From Paenibacillus pini JCM 16418 (GTDB lineage: Bacteria > Bacillota > Bacilli > Paenibacillales > Paenibacillaceae), in contig NZ_BAVZ01000004.1 of assembly GCF_000576305.1 (NCBI RefSeq), positions 1-64,000 on the forward strand: a DNA stretch of 64,000 nt, given 5' to 3'. Positions within the stretch are counted from its first letter, which is position 1. Every line of letters starts with the position of its first letter. Shown piece by piece: positions 17,341 through 26,766 of this stretch. A program made the position numbers and the translations under genes. The notes below the pieces were generated by a model. It was not told the origin of the DNA and ran no database searches. It saw nothing but the letters and a program-made list of their open reading frames with translations.

Positions 17341-20318
17341 ATGTCATCATTTGATTTTGGAAAAAGCACCATAACGAAATACCGAGCTGGAACTAGTGGC
17401 GATCAATATATTGATATTAGCGAATCTAAGAAAGTAATTAATGGGACAATACTACTTAGTGAAATACCTGATTTCGATAATAAAGTTAAAATACCGAATA
17501 TGTTTGAAGTCCCACGAACAAATAATAGTTCATTAAAGGATAAAGAATATATCGTTGATTATAATGAAGGTATTATTTCTTTTAGTAATTCAGCAGAAGG
17601 ACTAACCTTAAGTCTGACATACAAAGGCAGAGGTAATCACTATGTTAGCTCAGCTAGGATATGGACACAGGAGCAAGATGGAGAAGTTCTTGAAACATTA
17701 AAAGATATTGTTGACAAAAGTTCTTCTTCGCTCGAAAAAATTTCTGAGCTTTCTAACTTGATGAAAGATACAAAGCAAGCAACAATTAATGCTAATGATA
17801 AAGCGACGTTAGCCGACACTAAGGCCACTTATGCTCAGACTCAAGGTGACTATGCCAAATCACAGGGGGCTTTAGCTAATACAGCATCTACACTGGCTAA
17901 TACGGCTAAAGACAATGCAAATACAGCGACCTCTTTAGCTAACAGTGCAACCACTGCTGCGAACAATGCAAGGGATAATGCTAACGTTAAGGCTACATAT
18001 GCTCAGCAACAAGGTGACTATGCATTAGGTGTAGCTGATTCTTTAGTGCATAAAGGAATATATAATGCCTCAACTGCTTATGTAGTTCGAAACATCATTT
18101 ATTATAATGGTTCGACTTATATGTGTATTAGTAACACGACAGGTAACCTTCCAACTAATACAAGCTATTGGAGAAAGCTAACCAATATGAATTGGCTAGG
18201 AACCTATTCTACTTCAACAACGTATAATTTCGGGGATATTGTTGTTGATAGTTTAAATCAAACTCTTTACATGTGTATTTTAGATGGAACTCTAAATAAA
18301 GCATTAACAACCGTGGTAAACTGGACAACTTTAGTAAGTGTAGCATCAGCCATTTCAAACGCGAATACGGCTACTACTCAAGCCAATACAGCAAGAGATA
18401 ATGCGAATACAGCAACTACCTCAGCTAATAACGCAGCGACTAGCGCAAATACAAAGGCAACATTTGCTCAGACTCAAGGAGATTATGCTAAAGCGCAAGG
18501 AGATTATGCTAAAGATAAAGCGGAGAAAGCAATTGAAGTTGGTACTTCTCTTATCAATAGAGGTACTTATAGTAACACTTTGGCTTATAAACCATTAAAT
18601 ATCGTTGTTTATGACAGTGGAGTGTATCAGAATATTGTTCAATCAACAGGAATACTCCCAACAAATTCTTCTTACTGGCAATTACTTATGCAGACATCAA
18701 CATCTGTTACTTGGGACACGATTTCAGGTAAACCTGAAGTTGAGAGTCATATTGCAAACAAAAGCAATCCACATGCAGTTACTGCATCACAGGTAGGGTC
18801 ATATTCGAAAGAAGAAGCAACTGCTAATTTTGCACCTATTAGTCATAATCATACAGCAATTGATCTACCTAATAATTTAGAGACAATTACTGGAGCTCAA
18901 GCTAAAGCAACAAGTGCTGAAACAAAAGCAAATACATACACAGATAATAAAGTAAGTGCTCAAGTAGGTACACTTAGTAATTTACTGACTTCAAAGAAAA
19001 CGAATACAGTTGAGGCTATTAATGAGCTTTTTACCTCGTTAGGTGATGGGAAAAATAATGTACGTGCCGCTATCATCGAAAAAGGGGGAACGGTTGCAGG
19101 AACTTCCCCTAATTCATTTAAGGAGTTAACGGATGGTATAAAAACTTTATCGTCATCTATAAACGGACAATTAAATGAGATCATTCCTTTTGCTGAGACT
19201 ATTAATACTAATGATCCAGTTTCAATAAAGATATCGCCCATTGCGTTATCGAAAATTCCTAATCCCGATATTTTACCTACAGGAAACGCGAATGATGTGG
19301 CTTTTAGTAACGATGGTAATTACCTCTGTGTCGCACACTCAACTTCGCCATATATTACAATTTATAAGAAAAATGGTTCGAATTTTATAAAGCTTGCAGA
19401 TCCAACTGATTTACCTCTTGCATCTGTTACGGATGTAGCTTTTAGTCCTGACGGTGTTTATTTAAGCATTGCAGAAAGTATGTCTTATTCTGCGACAATA
19501 TATAAAAGAACTGGTGATACATTTACCAAACTCACTAACAAGGCAAGTGTATCAAGTTTTATTATGGACTTATCTTTTAGTCCTGATGGTAACTACTTAG
19601 GTGTAGCGACCTATCAATCTCCATATATAAGTATACATAAACGAAGTGGAGATACGTTTACAAGGCTCGCAAATCCTTCTGCACTGCCATCAGGTCAATG
19701 TAATTGCATCTCTTTTAGTTCTGATAATAATTATGTAGCCGTAGGACAATCCACTGCTCCTTACTTATCAATTTACAAAAGAAGTGGAGATACACTTACG
19801 AAAATCACAAATCCAAGTATATTACCGACAGACACTTGCTTTGGAGTAGCCTTTAGTAATGATAATAAATTTTTAGCATTTGCGAGTTCGTCATCACCAT
19901 ACATCATCATTTATAAGAGAGACGGAGACACATTTACGAAGATTGCAAATCCAATTGATATTCCAGATGGAACTTGCTATAGTGTTGATTTTAGTTCTGA
20001 TAGCAACTATCTTGGTGTCTCTCTAAATTCATTTCCCTACTTTACAAGATATAAAATTACGGGCGATACGTTTACGAAGCTAAGTGACCCAAGCACTCTA
20101 CCTACAAGTGGCTGTAATAGTACTTCATTTAGCCTGATACTAACTTTTTAGCCACTGTTAATGCAATTAGTCCTTTTTTAACTATATACGCTTCTAGTAG
20201 AACAGCCTTCAAAAGCACTAATTCAATTTCTGAAATACAATCTTCTCTTGGATTAGGTTTTGCTAAAGAACAAGGAAAATTAGGGAGTAGTAAAACGATA
20301 GCAACTCTATGGAGGTAA
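17341..20318 (+). CDS. Tail fibre with coiled-coil repeats and C-terminal seven-bladed beta-propeller (one frame change near its end)
   Basis: The frame from 17341 ends at 20151 (936 residues). One missing base near 20131-20135 (FSPDTNFLATV instead of a stop) would extend it to 20318, about 992 residues. After an N-terminal attachment domain (1-110) come Ala/Asn/Thr-rich coiled-coil stretches with copies of KATYAQTQGDYAK, each followed by a carbohydrate-binding-like module (YNASTAYVV...GSTYMCI). Then come a phage fibre motif (SNPHAVTASQVGSYSK) and six ~47-residue blades with FSPDGNYL and GDTFTKL signatures. The seventh blade is completed only by the shifted tail, which supports an error in the sequence. 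The propeller is a likely receptor-binding head. The ribosome binding site is AAGGAGG. Confidence 0.8.
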
Positions 20319-20323
20319 ATAAT

Positions 20324-20602
20324 ATGAAATTTTATCTAAAAGTTAATGAACAAACAAAAATCATTGAAGATGCTATTACGTATAAGCATGATGGTTATAT
20401 GGAAGTCGAATATCCAGAACTACCAATAGGAATTAACGCAGGATACTACCGTTGGGAAATGGATCAGCCTATTTTAGATGAGGAATTGAAGAAGGAAGCA
20501 GATAAAAAGAATCTTCCGCAAGGTTATCTCGAACTAGCAAGCAAGCTGGAATTATTACAGAAAGCAATGGACGACATGATACTTAAGGGAGGTACATCTT
20601 AA
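20324..20602 (+). CDS. Small phage tail-region protein (XkdW-like position)
   Basis: The 92-residue acidic protein starts at the ATG after GGAGGTAAATAAT; the ATG at 20309 lies inside that ribosome binding site. Its C-terminus (YLELASKLELLQKAMDDMIL) is a predicted helix. Small proteins of this type lie after fibre genes and before the XkdX-like gene in PBSX-type tails. Function unknown. Confidence 0.6.
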   Translation: MKFYLKVNEQTKIIEDAITYKHDGYMEVEYPELPIGINAGYYRWEMDQPILDEELKKEADKKNLPQGYLELASKLELLQKAMDDMILKGGTS

Positions 20603-20734
20603 ATGGGCGCATATATGGGACAACGTATTATTGATGGAGTCTACGAGTACAAGTATGTAATTTCTAAACGACCCGATTTAAAGGATGAGATTGAAGAATA
20701 TCTTACAGAAAACCTATACGATTTTAATAATTAA
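20603..20734 (+). CDS. 43-residue phage protein (XkdX-like position)
   Basis: ATG follows directly the stop of the previous gene, with GGGAGGT upstream. The product begins MGAYMGQRIIDG and ends with the acidic helix YLTENLYDFNN. Its length and place between fibre genes match the tiny XkdX family of defective phage PBSX-like tails, but the sequence is not a clear member. Confidence 0.6.
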   Translation: MGAYMGQRIIDGVYEYKYVISKRPDLKDEIEEYLTENLYDFNN

Positions 20735-20776
20735 ATTATAGTAATAAAAAATACTAATAAGGATGTGAATATTAAA

Positions 20777-21238
20777 ATGGCTGCTCATAATAAACCCCTT
20801 CAGACAGCATCGTCAGGTACATTTGCGCCCCAACATTTTAATCGAGATACAGATAACTACGAATACTCGGAAGGTAAAAATGGTGCATTATTTGTGGCAT
20901 TTAAATCCTCTCACGAGGAGTTTGTATTTATTGATAAATCTAGTACAGCAGGGATAAAAGACTATACTGTACTAGATGAAAAGACTATAAATATACCTTT
21001 TATCTCTTCTGATCCTGTCGGTACAAAATCTACTCTTAGCGCATTCTTGGTTGATTCATCAGGCAATGAGTACCAAAAACAAGGAATTAGGCAGAGTGGA
21101 GTAATGGATATAGTTGATATAGTTAATACTGGAGAGGTAGTTACTTATTCAAAACCAGCGGGATTTATGTTAAGAATAAAATGGCAAAAACCAACAGGTG
21201 CTGGTACAGTGAGTGCCAAGGCGGTAATTGTACAATGA
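20777..21238 (+). CDS. Phage tail/baseplate-region protein, function unknown
   Basis: The 153-residue product is mainly beta and has no known motif that I recognise. ATG at 20777 is preferred to a GTG at 20765 because AAGGAT ends directly at the GTG and lies at normal distance from the ATG. The end overlaps the tailspike start (ATGA), so it is probably co-translated with it and may serve as its partner or adaptor. Confidence 0.55.
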   Translation: MAAHNKPLQTASSGTFAPQHFNRDTDNYEYSEGKNGALFVAFKSSHEEFVFIDKSSTAGIKDYTVLDEKTINIPFISSDPVGTKSTLSAFLVDSSGNEYQKQGIRQSGVMDIVDIVNTGEVVTYSKPAGFMLRIKWQKPTGAGTVSAKAVIVQ

Positions 21239-23085
21239 ATTTAAATGATGGCGTTGTTACAACAGCATTAAACAGATCACTTAAAGCCTTGCGTAATAGA
21301 AAGGGGCTGAATGTATTAACAACTAAAGCAGTAGGCGATGGTATCATAGACGACACCAATGCTATTCAATCAGCAATCGACATAGCATATGCTGAAGGTT
21401 ATGAGGGAATATACTTACCAATAGGAAAATATAGAACAACAAAGACCCTTATACTTCCGAATCAAGACAGACCGAATACGTTAGCTACACAAGGTCGTGG
21501 GTTTAAGATTGTTGGCGATGGAATGTATGATAGCGGAATAGTTTACACAGGCAACGAATTTGCTATATATAGTGACAAGAATATGGCAGAAACTATATTA
21601 TTTCAAGATTTCTATATTAATCATAGGAATGGTAGTGGCATTCATCTACCTCAAGGAGCTCATCAAATGTTTGAGCGCTTCTTTTCTAGTTCATGCGGTG
21701 AAGGTGGATATGGCGTATTAATTGACGGAGATATTGCGGATCAAGATAAAACCAAAGGTCAAGGTTCTTATATGGTTTCATTCCGTAATTGTCGATTTTG
21801 GGAAGAATGGGGCTATCGAGGTACTGGAGTGAAAATAATCAATTCTGTATTATGTACTGAGTTTTCAAATAATTTTTTTAGTAGAACTATTACTAACAGA
21901 CCCATTTTAGAATTGGTTAGATGTGATACTGTTAATATTAAAAGTTGTGCATTTGAAAGAACTCCCCAGAGTGTTCCAGTTGCGGATGCTAGTAAGGGTA
22001 GAACTGAAGCTATGGTTGCGAGTGAATCAAGGCTTGCTAACTCTAAAATCACTTCTCCTTTGATTATTCTTGATCAATGTCACGCTGTATCCATTACAGA
22101 TAGTCATGTAGAAATGTCTTTTGAGTCGTTCGTAGGCATTAAAAATCACAGCGCTGGAATTTTAATTGATGGTTGCCAATTATCACATTATGCAATTATC
22201 GACTATGATTTATCCAATGGGTATGTAATTGTCGTAGATAAAGACTCTATATACTCCAGAGATATTATTTTAGGAGCTCGTAACCATCGTACTCAGGTCA
22301 ATCATGAAGGTGGAACTATCGGTGCAGCATATGTTGACCCTATCGGATGTGTAACGGTTAAATCACATTATGATTATACTCCATACCAAGACTTGAACTA
22401 TCTTCATGAGCGTAGAACTGTACCTTATATCGGTAGTACAGGCTCAAATTTATTGTCTAATCCATCTTTTTATTCTCTTACTCCTAATGGAGTGCCAAGT
22501 AATCTTGAATTAGTAGACGGTACATGGACATTTTCACAATTACCGTATATCTCAGGTTGTAGAATTAAACAGATTGGAGCAAAGGGAGCAAAGTACAGGC
22601 TTCGTACGAGAACAGTTGAATCCTTAAATAAACATGATTTCTACTCCTTTATTATCGTAGGTAGAAATAATTCAGGAGTGTCTAATGAGGTATATATTGA
22701 TATTGCAGGAGACACAAACGATTTAACTTATATAATCCCTTCGGGGAATCAAAGGTTTACACATATCCAACAAATTAAAGGACAAGCCTCTGATATCATT
22801 GATATTGTTACATACGCTCCTCTGGACTTAACAATTTATGCTATGTACATAATTCCAAACATTGTCACGGAAGTTCCTTACGGTTCCGAAACTCAATCAG
22901 TCTCGAAATTGAAATCTGTTGATATTACAACCCTTTCCATTAAGCTTGACGCAGTAGAAACTTTACCTGAGTCAACTTGGAATACTAGGGGTCACATATT
23001 TCGTCGAGAAACTGATGGAGTTGAAGATCAACTATTTATTTGCAAAAGAAAAGCTGATGGAAGTTTTTACTGGAAAGAAATATAG
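21235..23085 (+). CDS. Tailspike with right-handed beta-helix (pectate lyase-like)
   Basis: The 616-residue protein has near residue 37 the DGIIDDTNAIQSAID motif followed by IYLPIGKYRTT, the entry signature of the Pectate_lyase_3 superfamily in phage tailspikes. A run of beta-helix coils follows to about residue 380 (e.g. VNIKSCAFERT, VSITDSHVEMS). C-terminal parts look like a carbohydrate-binding jelly roll (from TGSNLLSNPSFYSL). It probably binds and may cleave a cell-surface polysaccharide. The start at 21235 uses ATGA overlap with the previous gene. No catalytic residues can be assigned. Confidence 0.75.
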   Translation: MNLNDGVVTTALNRSLKALRNRKGLNVLTTKAVGDGIIDDTNAIQSAIDIAYAEGYEGIYLPIGKYRTTKTLILPNQDRPNTLATQGRGFKIVGDGMYDSGIVYTGNEFAIYSDKNMAETILFQDFYINHRNGSGIHLPQGAHQMFERFFSSSCGEGGYGVLIDGDIADQDKTKGQGSYMVSFRNCRFWEEWGYRGTGVKIINSVLCTEFSNNFFSRTITNRPILELVRCDTVNIKSCAFERTPQSVPVADASKGRTEAMVASESRLANSKITSPLIILDQCHAVSITDSHVEMSFESFVGIKNHSAGILIDGCQLSHYAIIDYDLSNGYVIVVDKDSIYSRDIILGARNHRTQVNHEGGTIGAAYVDPIGCVTVKSHYDYTPYQDLNYLHERRTVPYIGSTGSNLLSNPSFYSLTPNGVPSNLELVDGTWTFSQLPYISGCRIKQIGAKGAKYRLRTRTVESLNKHDFYSFIIVGRNNSGVSNEVYIDIAGDTNDLTYIIPSGNQRFTHIQQIKGQASDIIDIVTYAPLDLTIYAMYIIPNIVTEVPYGSETQSVSKLKSVDITTLSIKLDAVETLPESTWNTRGHIFRRETDGVEDQLFICKRKADGSFYWKEI

Positions 23086-23104
23086 TTCTACGTAACATAG
23101 TAGA

Positions 23105-23130
23105 GACTTCATTCAATGAAGTCCCTTTTT
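23105..23130 (+). terminator. Terminator after the tailspike gene
   Basis: GACTTCAT-TCA-ATGAAGTC is a perfect hairpin followed by CCTTTTTG. It separates tail genes from the lysis cassette. Confidence 0.75.
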
Positions 23131-23168
23131 GTATTCTATAGAACTGATAATGAGAGGGAGTATCTATT

Positions 23169-23426
23169 ATGGATGAAGTACAAACAGAGATGCTACAGCG
23201 TATTACAAGGGTTGAGACTGTAGTTGATGGCATGAACAAAAAGCTAGATAGCGCTATTAATGCAAAAGATTTAGCAGTTGAAGCTCTTACGATTGCTAGA
23301 GATAATACGCGACGCATTTCAGACATGGAAGACGGTCAAAAGTTCATGCGTAGAGCTATTGGTGGCTCGGCTATCACGCTAGTCATGGGTATTATCATAG
23401 CTGCCATAAAGTTAGGGGTCGTTTAG
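23169..23426 (+). CDS. XhlA-family (haemolysin XhlA-like) lysis protein
   Basis: The 85-residue protein has an N-terminal coiled coil (ITRVETVVDGMNKKLD) and a single C-terminal membrane helix (SAITLVMGIIIAAIKLGVV). This is the XhlA layout of PBSX, where it works with a holin and an endolysin. It opens the lysis cassette behind a GAGGGAG ribosome binding site. Confidence 0.8.
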   Translation: MDEVQTEMLQRITRVETVVDGMNKKLDSAINAKDLAVEALTIARDNTRRISDMEDGQKFMRRAIGGSAITLVMGIIIAAIKLGVV

Positions 23427-23427
23427 A

Positions 23428-23721
23428 ATGGTTGCTCGTAAACCAGTGAAACGAAAACTCACTGCAAAACAACAAGAAAAGAAAAGTATAGAATTCAGCA
23501 AGATTATATTAGCAATGGTTATGTCTACATATTTTGCAGGTGTATTGCTAGGTGGGTATATTGTATTTCATTCAAGTAGTGAGTTAAGCGCCCTTCTTAC
23601 CTTTATTGGCGCGCCTGTTGCTACAGCAATTGGATTTTATTATTGGAAAGCCAAGAATGAAAATGTTAGTAAGCACACTATGAATAGAATTGAAAATACT
23701 GAAGGAGATGAGCAACCATGA
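23428..23721 (+). CDS. Two-helix membrane protein of the lysis cassette (holin-like)
   Basis: The 97-residue protein has a basic N-terminus (KPVKRKLTAKQQEKK), two membrane helices (about 28-50 and 58-74) and an acidic soluble tail. It lies one base after the XhlA-like gene and overlaps the next gene by 4 bp. Size and place suggest a holin or antiholin; the family is not certain. Confidence 0.55.
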   Translation: MVARKPVKRKLTAKQQEKKSIEFSKIILAMVMSTYFAGVLLGGYIVFHSSSELSALLTFIGAPVATAIGFYYWKAKNENVSKHTMNRIENTEGDEQP

Positions 23722-24032
23722 TTGATCTTACACCCATCGTACAGGCAATTGTTATTCTTGCTGCTGCTATAATTACTACGATTATCGTACCTTACATCAA
23801 AAGTAAAACTTCTATTAATCAACAAAATCAAATTTCTTTGTGGATAGATGTCGCTGTGCATGCAGCAGAGCAGCTCTATATAGGCTCTGGTCGTGGAGAA
23901 GAAAAAAAACAATACGTAATTAACTTTCTTAAGATTAAAGGGTTTAAAATCGATATTGAATCTATAGAAGCTCTTATTGAATCAACAGTTAATAAGATCA
24001 ACAACGATAGCAATACAATCATCGTTAACTAA
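23718..24032 (+). CDS. Phage holin, LLH family
   Basis: The 104-residue protein has one N-terminal membrane helix (IVQAIVILAAAIITTIIVPYI) followed by a soluble helical domain with WIDVAVHAAEQLYIGSGRGEEKKQYV, the pattern of the LLH holins. It comes directly before the endolysin gene. Confidence 0.8.
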   Translation: MIDLTPIVQAIVILAAAIITTIIVPYIKSKTSINQQNQISLWIDVAVHAAEQLYIGSGRGEEKKQYVINFLKIKGFKIDIESIEALIESTVNKINNDSNTIIVN

Positions 24033-24064
24033 TTTTTCTAAAACTATTGAAAGGAATGAAAATT

Positions 24065-24678
24065 ATGTATCCATTTGAAAAATATCGTCTCACCTCCCCT
24101 TTTGGTATGCGTATGCATCCAGTTGATCATGTCATGAGATTTCATAGAGGTGTAGATCTCGTTACATCCCCTTCTAACGGTGTTCTAATTGCATTTGTAG
24201 CTGGAGAAGTATTACATGCAAAGATGGGCGTGACAGGCTCAGGATTTGGGAATATGGGCAACGTAGTAGCATTAAAGATGATAAAGGTTATCTGCATGTG
24301 TATGCCCACCTTTCTGCCGTATCCGTGAAAGTAGGACAGCATGTTACAAGAGGAGAAAAAATAGGTAACCAAGGAAATACAGGAAAATCTACAGGAGCCC
24401 ATCTCCATTATGAAATTCGTAAGAAGTACAGTCCTAGCTTTGGTTGGACTGAGACTGAGTCTGGAGTTGTAGAACCTACTCGTTATTTACAAGAGTACTA
24501 TAAAAATGAAGGAATTAAGGAGGAAATCGAAATGAAATTAGTTGATGCAAATTTAATTATAGATAAGTATCTTAAACCGGCTTGGGGAGCTTCTAAATCA
24601 ATATCTGAGAAAAATGACATCGGAAGGTTAGCTGATATTCTTCGTGTTGCTTCTGGACAAAAACCACAAAATAATTAG
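24065..24678 (+). pseudogene. M23 metallopeptidase endolysin, frame broken once
   Basis: The reading frame from 24065 shows the LytM/M23 start (SPFGMRMHPVD, then HRGVDL with the first metal ligands). It shifts near 24272-24282; adding one A restores VALKDDKGYLHVYAHL. The second part (from 24298 in the new frame) contains HLHYE, the HxH metal site, and GNQGNTGKSTGAHLH. The joined protein is about 204 residues. A short C-terminal domain (DANLIIDKYLKPAWG...RLADIL) may bind the cell wall. It should cleave peptide bridges of peptidoglycan in the late lysis step. A sequencing error is the likely cause of the break. Confidence 0.75.
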
Positions 24679-24716
24679 TAAAATATGCTCTAAAATGATC
24701 AAATTATATAGAAAAG

Positions 24717-24890
24717 TGTCATCCTAAAATTATTCAATAATGATATGCATGATAGTCCTGTTTTATGCATAGTTTCGTCTTAGAAAACCCTTATATATCA
24801 ACGTTTTTTGAACGCCCCTATTTCGTAAAATGATTAACAATAGCCTCCTTCAAGTAAAAAATATCAAAACATACCATGTCATCCTAAAAT
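24717..24890 (+). repeat. 14-bp direct repeat in the prophage right-end intergenic region
   Basis: TGTCATCCTAAAAT occurs at 24717-24730 and 24877-24890. Related CTAAAATGATCAAATTA at 24690 resembles the sequence following the second copy. These could be protein-binding sites. Apart from these and the neighbouring inverted repeat I see nothing in 24679-24932. Confidence 0.6.
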
Positions 24891-24931
24891 GGTCTAATTT
24901 GAATATTTATCTTGAGGGAGGCTATTTTTTT
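24839..24931 (+). terminator. Long inverted repeat with T-tract, probable terminator of the lysis operon
   Basis: Arms 24839-24858 and 24906-24926 (AATAGCCTCCTTCAAG and CTTGAGGGAGGCTATT) pair almost perfectly around about 47 bases. A run of seven T ends the right arm. The large loop holds one of the 14-bp repeats, so another role is possible. Confidence 0.55.
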
Positions 24932-24932
24932 C

Positions 24933-25310
24933 TTAAAAATATATTTGATCATCAGAAACGAACGTTCTTGTGTTGTCATTGTATAATATTTCTATAGTCT
25001 TATTAATTGGATCAATATTAATCTGTTTCACAGAATTCATAACTTGTTCTAATGTTATCTGATCATAATCCTCTACTTTTGTCCTTAATGTCATTTTAGA
25101 TCCGCTTGTACCAACTCCTGTTTTAACTTTGTCTATTTCGAGATGGTTAGCAACTAAATAGACAATTCGATTCTGTTCTATAACTTGTCTTATACATTTG
25201 CCGTAATTAGAGTAAGAAGAACAAATATATTTTTCTTTGTTTCGCTCCTTTATTCCCTTAAAGTTTTTCCCGCAACTCGAACATTTAATTTTCTTTGAAA
25301 ACAAGTACAT
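24933..25310 (-). CDS. Small recombinase-type zinc beta-ribbon protein (stand-alone or remnant)
   Basis: The 125-residue product starts MYLFSKKIKCSSCGKNFKG and continues with KYICSSYSNYGKC, the C-x2-C...C-x(7)-C zinc ribbon pattern of the C-terminal region of large serine recombinases. No resolvase catalytic domain is seen in any frame nearby. The C-terminal part (DYDQITLEQVMNSVKQINIDPINKTIEILYNDN) also matches the end of such recombinases. It is therefore either the remaining C-terminus of a deleted integrase or a stand-alone accessory domain. Its place near the attachment junction supports a link with integration. Confidence 0.65.
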   Translation of the reverse strand: MYLFSKKIKCSSCGKNFKGIKERNKEKYICSSYSNYGKCIRQVIEQNRIVYLVANHLEIDKVKTGVGTSGSKMTLRTKVEDYDQITLEQVMNSVKQINIDPINKTIEILYNDNTRTFVSDDQIYF

Positions 25311-25396
25311 CTCTTATACCTCACTATTATAAATATTAAGTTAACTTATCATATATTACTTTATGTATTATTATCGTTTATCAGAAACCAAATAAA

Positions 25397-25449
25397 TACC
25401 CCCTCAAATTAATAAACTACATTGAAGGGGTAATTTTTTAAATTATAGT
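25397..25449. terminator. Bidirectional hairpin downstream of phage pdp
   Basis: TACCCC-C-TCAA and TTGA-A-GGGGTA pair around about 22 bases, with T-rich flanks in both directions. It ends the deo-pdp transcript entering from the right. Confidence 0.55.
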
Positions 25450-25467
25450 TTTTAATTATCCATCAAT

Positions 25468-26766
25468 TCATTGAATAACTTCATAAATAATTGGATCTAC
25501 AACTGGAGCTGTATTCTCAATTGTGAATGCTTTTTTTAGTTTAGCGACACTATCTTCATGGTTTCCGTTACTATGAATATGTGCTATAACATCCCCTTTT
25601 TCAACTTTGCTTCCAGTCTTTTTCAACACTGTAATTCCGACAGCATAGTCAATTTTATCTGCCTTTGTTTTACGACCAGCACCTAGCAACATGGCTGAAA
25701 TTCCAACTTCCTCAGCGTCGATTGCCGTAATATAACCACTAGTCTCACTCAACACTTCAATTGTTTCTTTCGCTTGGGGCAACAGTGAATAATCATCAAT
25801 GAAACCACTATTACCTCCTTGAGCTTCAATAAACTCTTTAAACTTCTCCAGAGCTTTTCCTGAACTAATTGCTTCTCTTAGTTCGACGATTGCTTCTTCT
25901 TTATTGCTTTGTTTCTCACCTAATACCATCATTTGCGCTGCCAATTCTAAACATAGTTCCGTTAATTTAGTTTCACCATGTCCTTTTAATACTTCAACTA
26001 CTTCTTTAATTTCATTAGCGTTACCAACTTCATGACCAAGCGGCTCTTCCATATTGCTTAATATCGCAACAGTCTTCCTGTTTAATTTACTACCGATACT
26101 AACCATTAGTTTTGCTAGTTCCTTCGCATCATCAACAGTTTTCATGAATGCACCTGAACCTACTTTGACATCTAACACAATTGCGTCGGCTCCTGAAGCA
26201 ATTTTCTTACTCATGATGGAACTTGCAATTAGTGGAATTGAATCTACAGTACCCGTAGCATCTCTAAGTCCGTATAATTTCTTATCCGCAGGAACCAAAT
26301 TAAGAGTTTGTCCAATTAAAGAAATCCCAACTTCATTTACGGTTTGAATAAATTCATCATCACTTAACTCAATTCTAAATCCTTCAATTGCTTCCAATTT
26401 GTCCAAAGTTCCACCTGTATGACCAAGTCCGCGACCTGACATTTTAGCTACTTTAATACCTAGTGAAGCTACTAAAGGCAAGACAATTAAACTTGTTTTA
26501 TCTCCAACGCCCCCAGAGGAATGCTTGTCTACTTTTATGCCATCTATACCCGAAAGATCAATGGTGTCTCCCGAAAAAGCCATTTCATGTGTGAGATAAG
26601 AAACTTCAGCATCATCCATTCCTTGAAAGCAGACCGCCATAGCGAAAGCAGCCATTTGATAATCTGGAATTTCATCTGAGCTATATTTAGAAATCATAAA
26701 CGTAATTTCTTCTTTAGTCAGAATTTCGCCATGTTTTTTCTTGAGTATAAGATCAGACATTCTCAT
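25468..26766 (-). CDS. pdp: Pyrimidine-nucleoside phosphorylase, complete prophage-borne copy
   Basis: The 432-residue enzyme cleaves thymidine, uridine or deoxyuridine with phosphate to base and (deoxy)ribose 1-phosphate. It shows all Pdp family parts: [17 protein letters not shown], the phosphate loop [12 protein letters not shown] (near 82-93), [36 protein letters not shown] and a C-terminal PYNP domain ([18 protein letters not shown]). The gene is AT-rich like the phage and clearly distinct from the host fragment (for example [12 protein letters not shown] against [12 protein letters not shown]). Its start overlaps the stop of the upstream chimera (CTATGAG) and GGAGGAATATT serves as ribosome binding site inside the chimera. 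It likely replaces the interrupted host gene. Confidence 0.92.
   Translation of the reverse strand: MRMSDLILKKKHGEILTKEEITFMISKYSSDEIPDYQMAAFAMAVCFQGMDDAEVSYLTHEMAFSGDTIDLSGIDGIKVDKHSSGGVGDKTSLIVLPLVASLGIKVAKMSGRGLGHTGGTLDKLEAIEGFRIELSDDEFIQTVNEVGISLIGQTLNLVPADKKLYGLRDATGTVDSIPLIASSIMSKKIASGADAIVLDVKVGSGAFMKTVDDAKELAKLMVSIGSKLNRKTVAILSNMEEPLGHEVGNANEIKEVVEVLKGHGETKLTELCLELAAQMMVLGEKQSNKEEAIVELREAISSGKALEKFKEFIEAQGGNSGFIDDYSLLPQAKETIEVLSETSGYITAIDAEEVGISAMLLGAGRKTKADKIDYAVGITVLKKTGSKVEKGDVIAHIHSNGNHEDSVAKLKKAFTIENTAPVVDPIIYEVIQ

Noticed and set aside
17800..18560. CRISPR-like spacing of repeated sequence in the fibre gene
   Set aside because: The repeats are in-frame codons of KATYAQTQGDYAK and related coiled-coil units, not identical DNA repeats with unique spacers.
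20309..20323. Upstream ATG for the small tail-region gene
   Set aside because: It lies within the ribosome binding site GGAGGT of the ATG at 20324.
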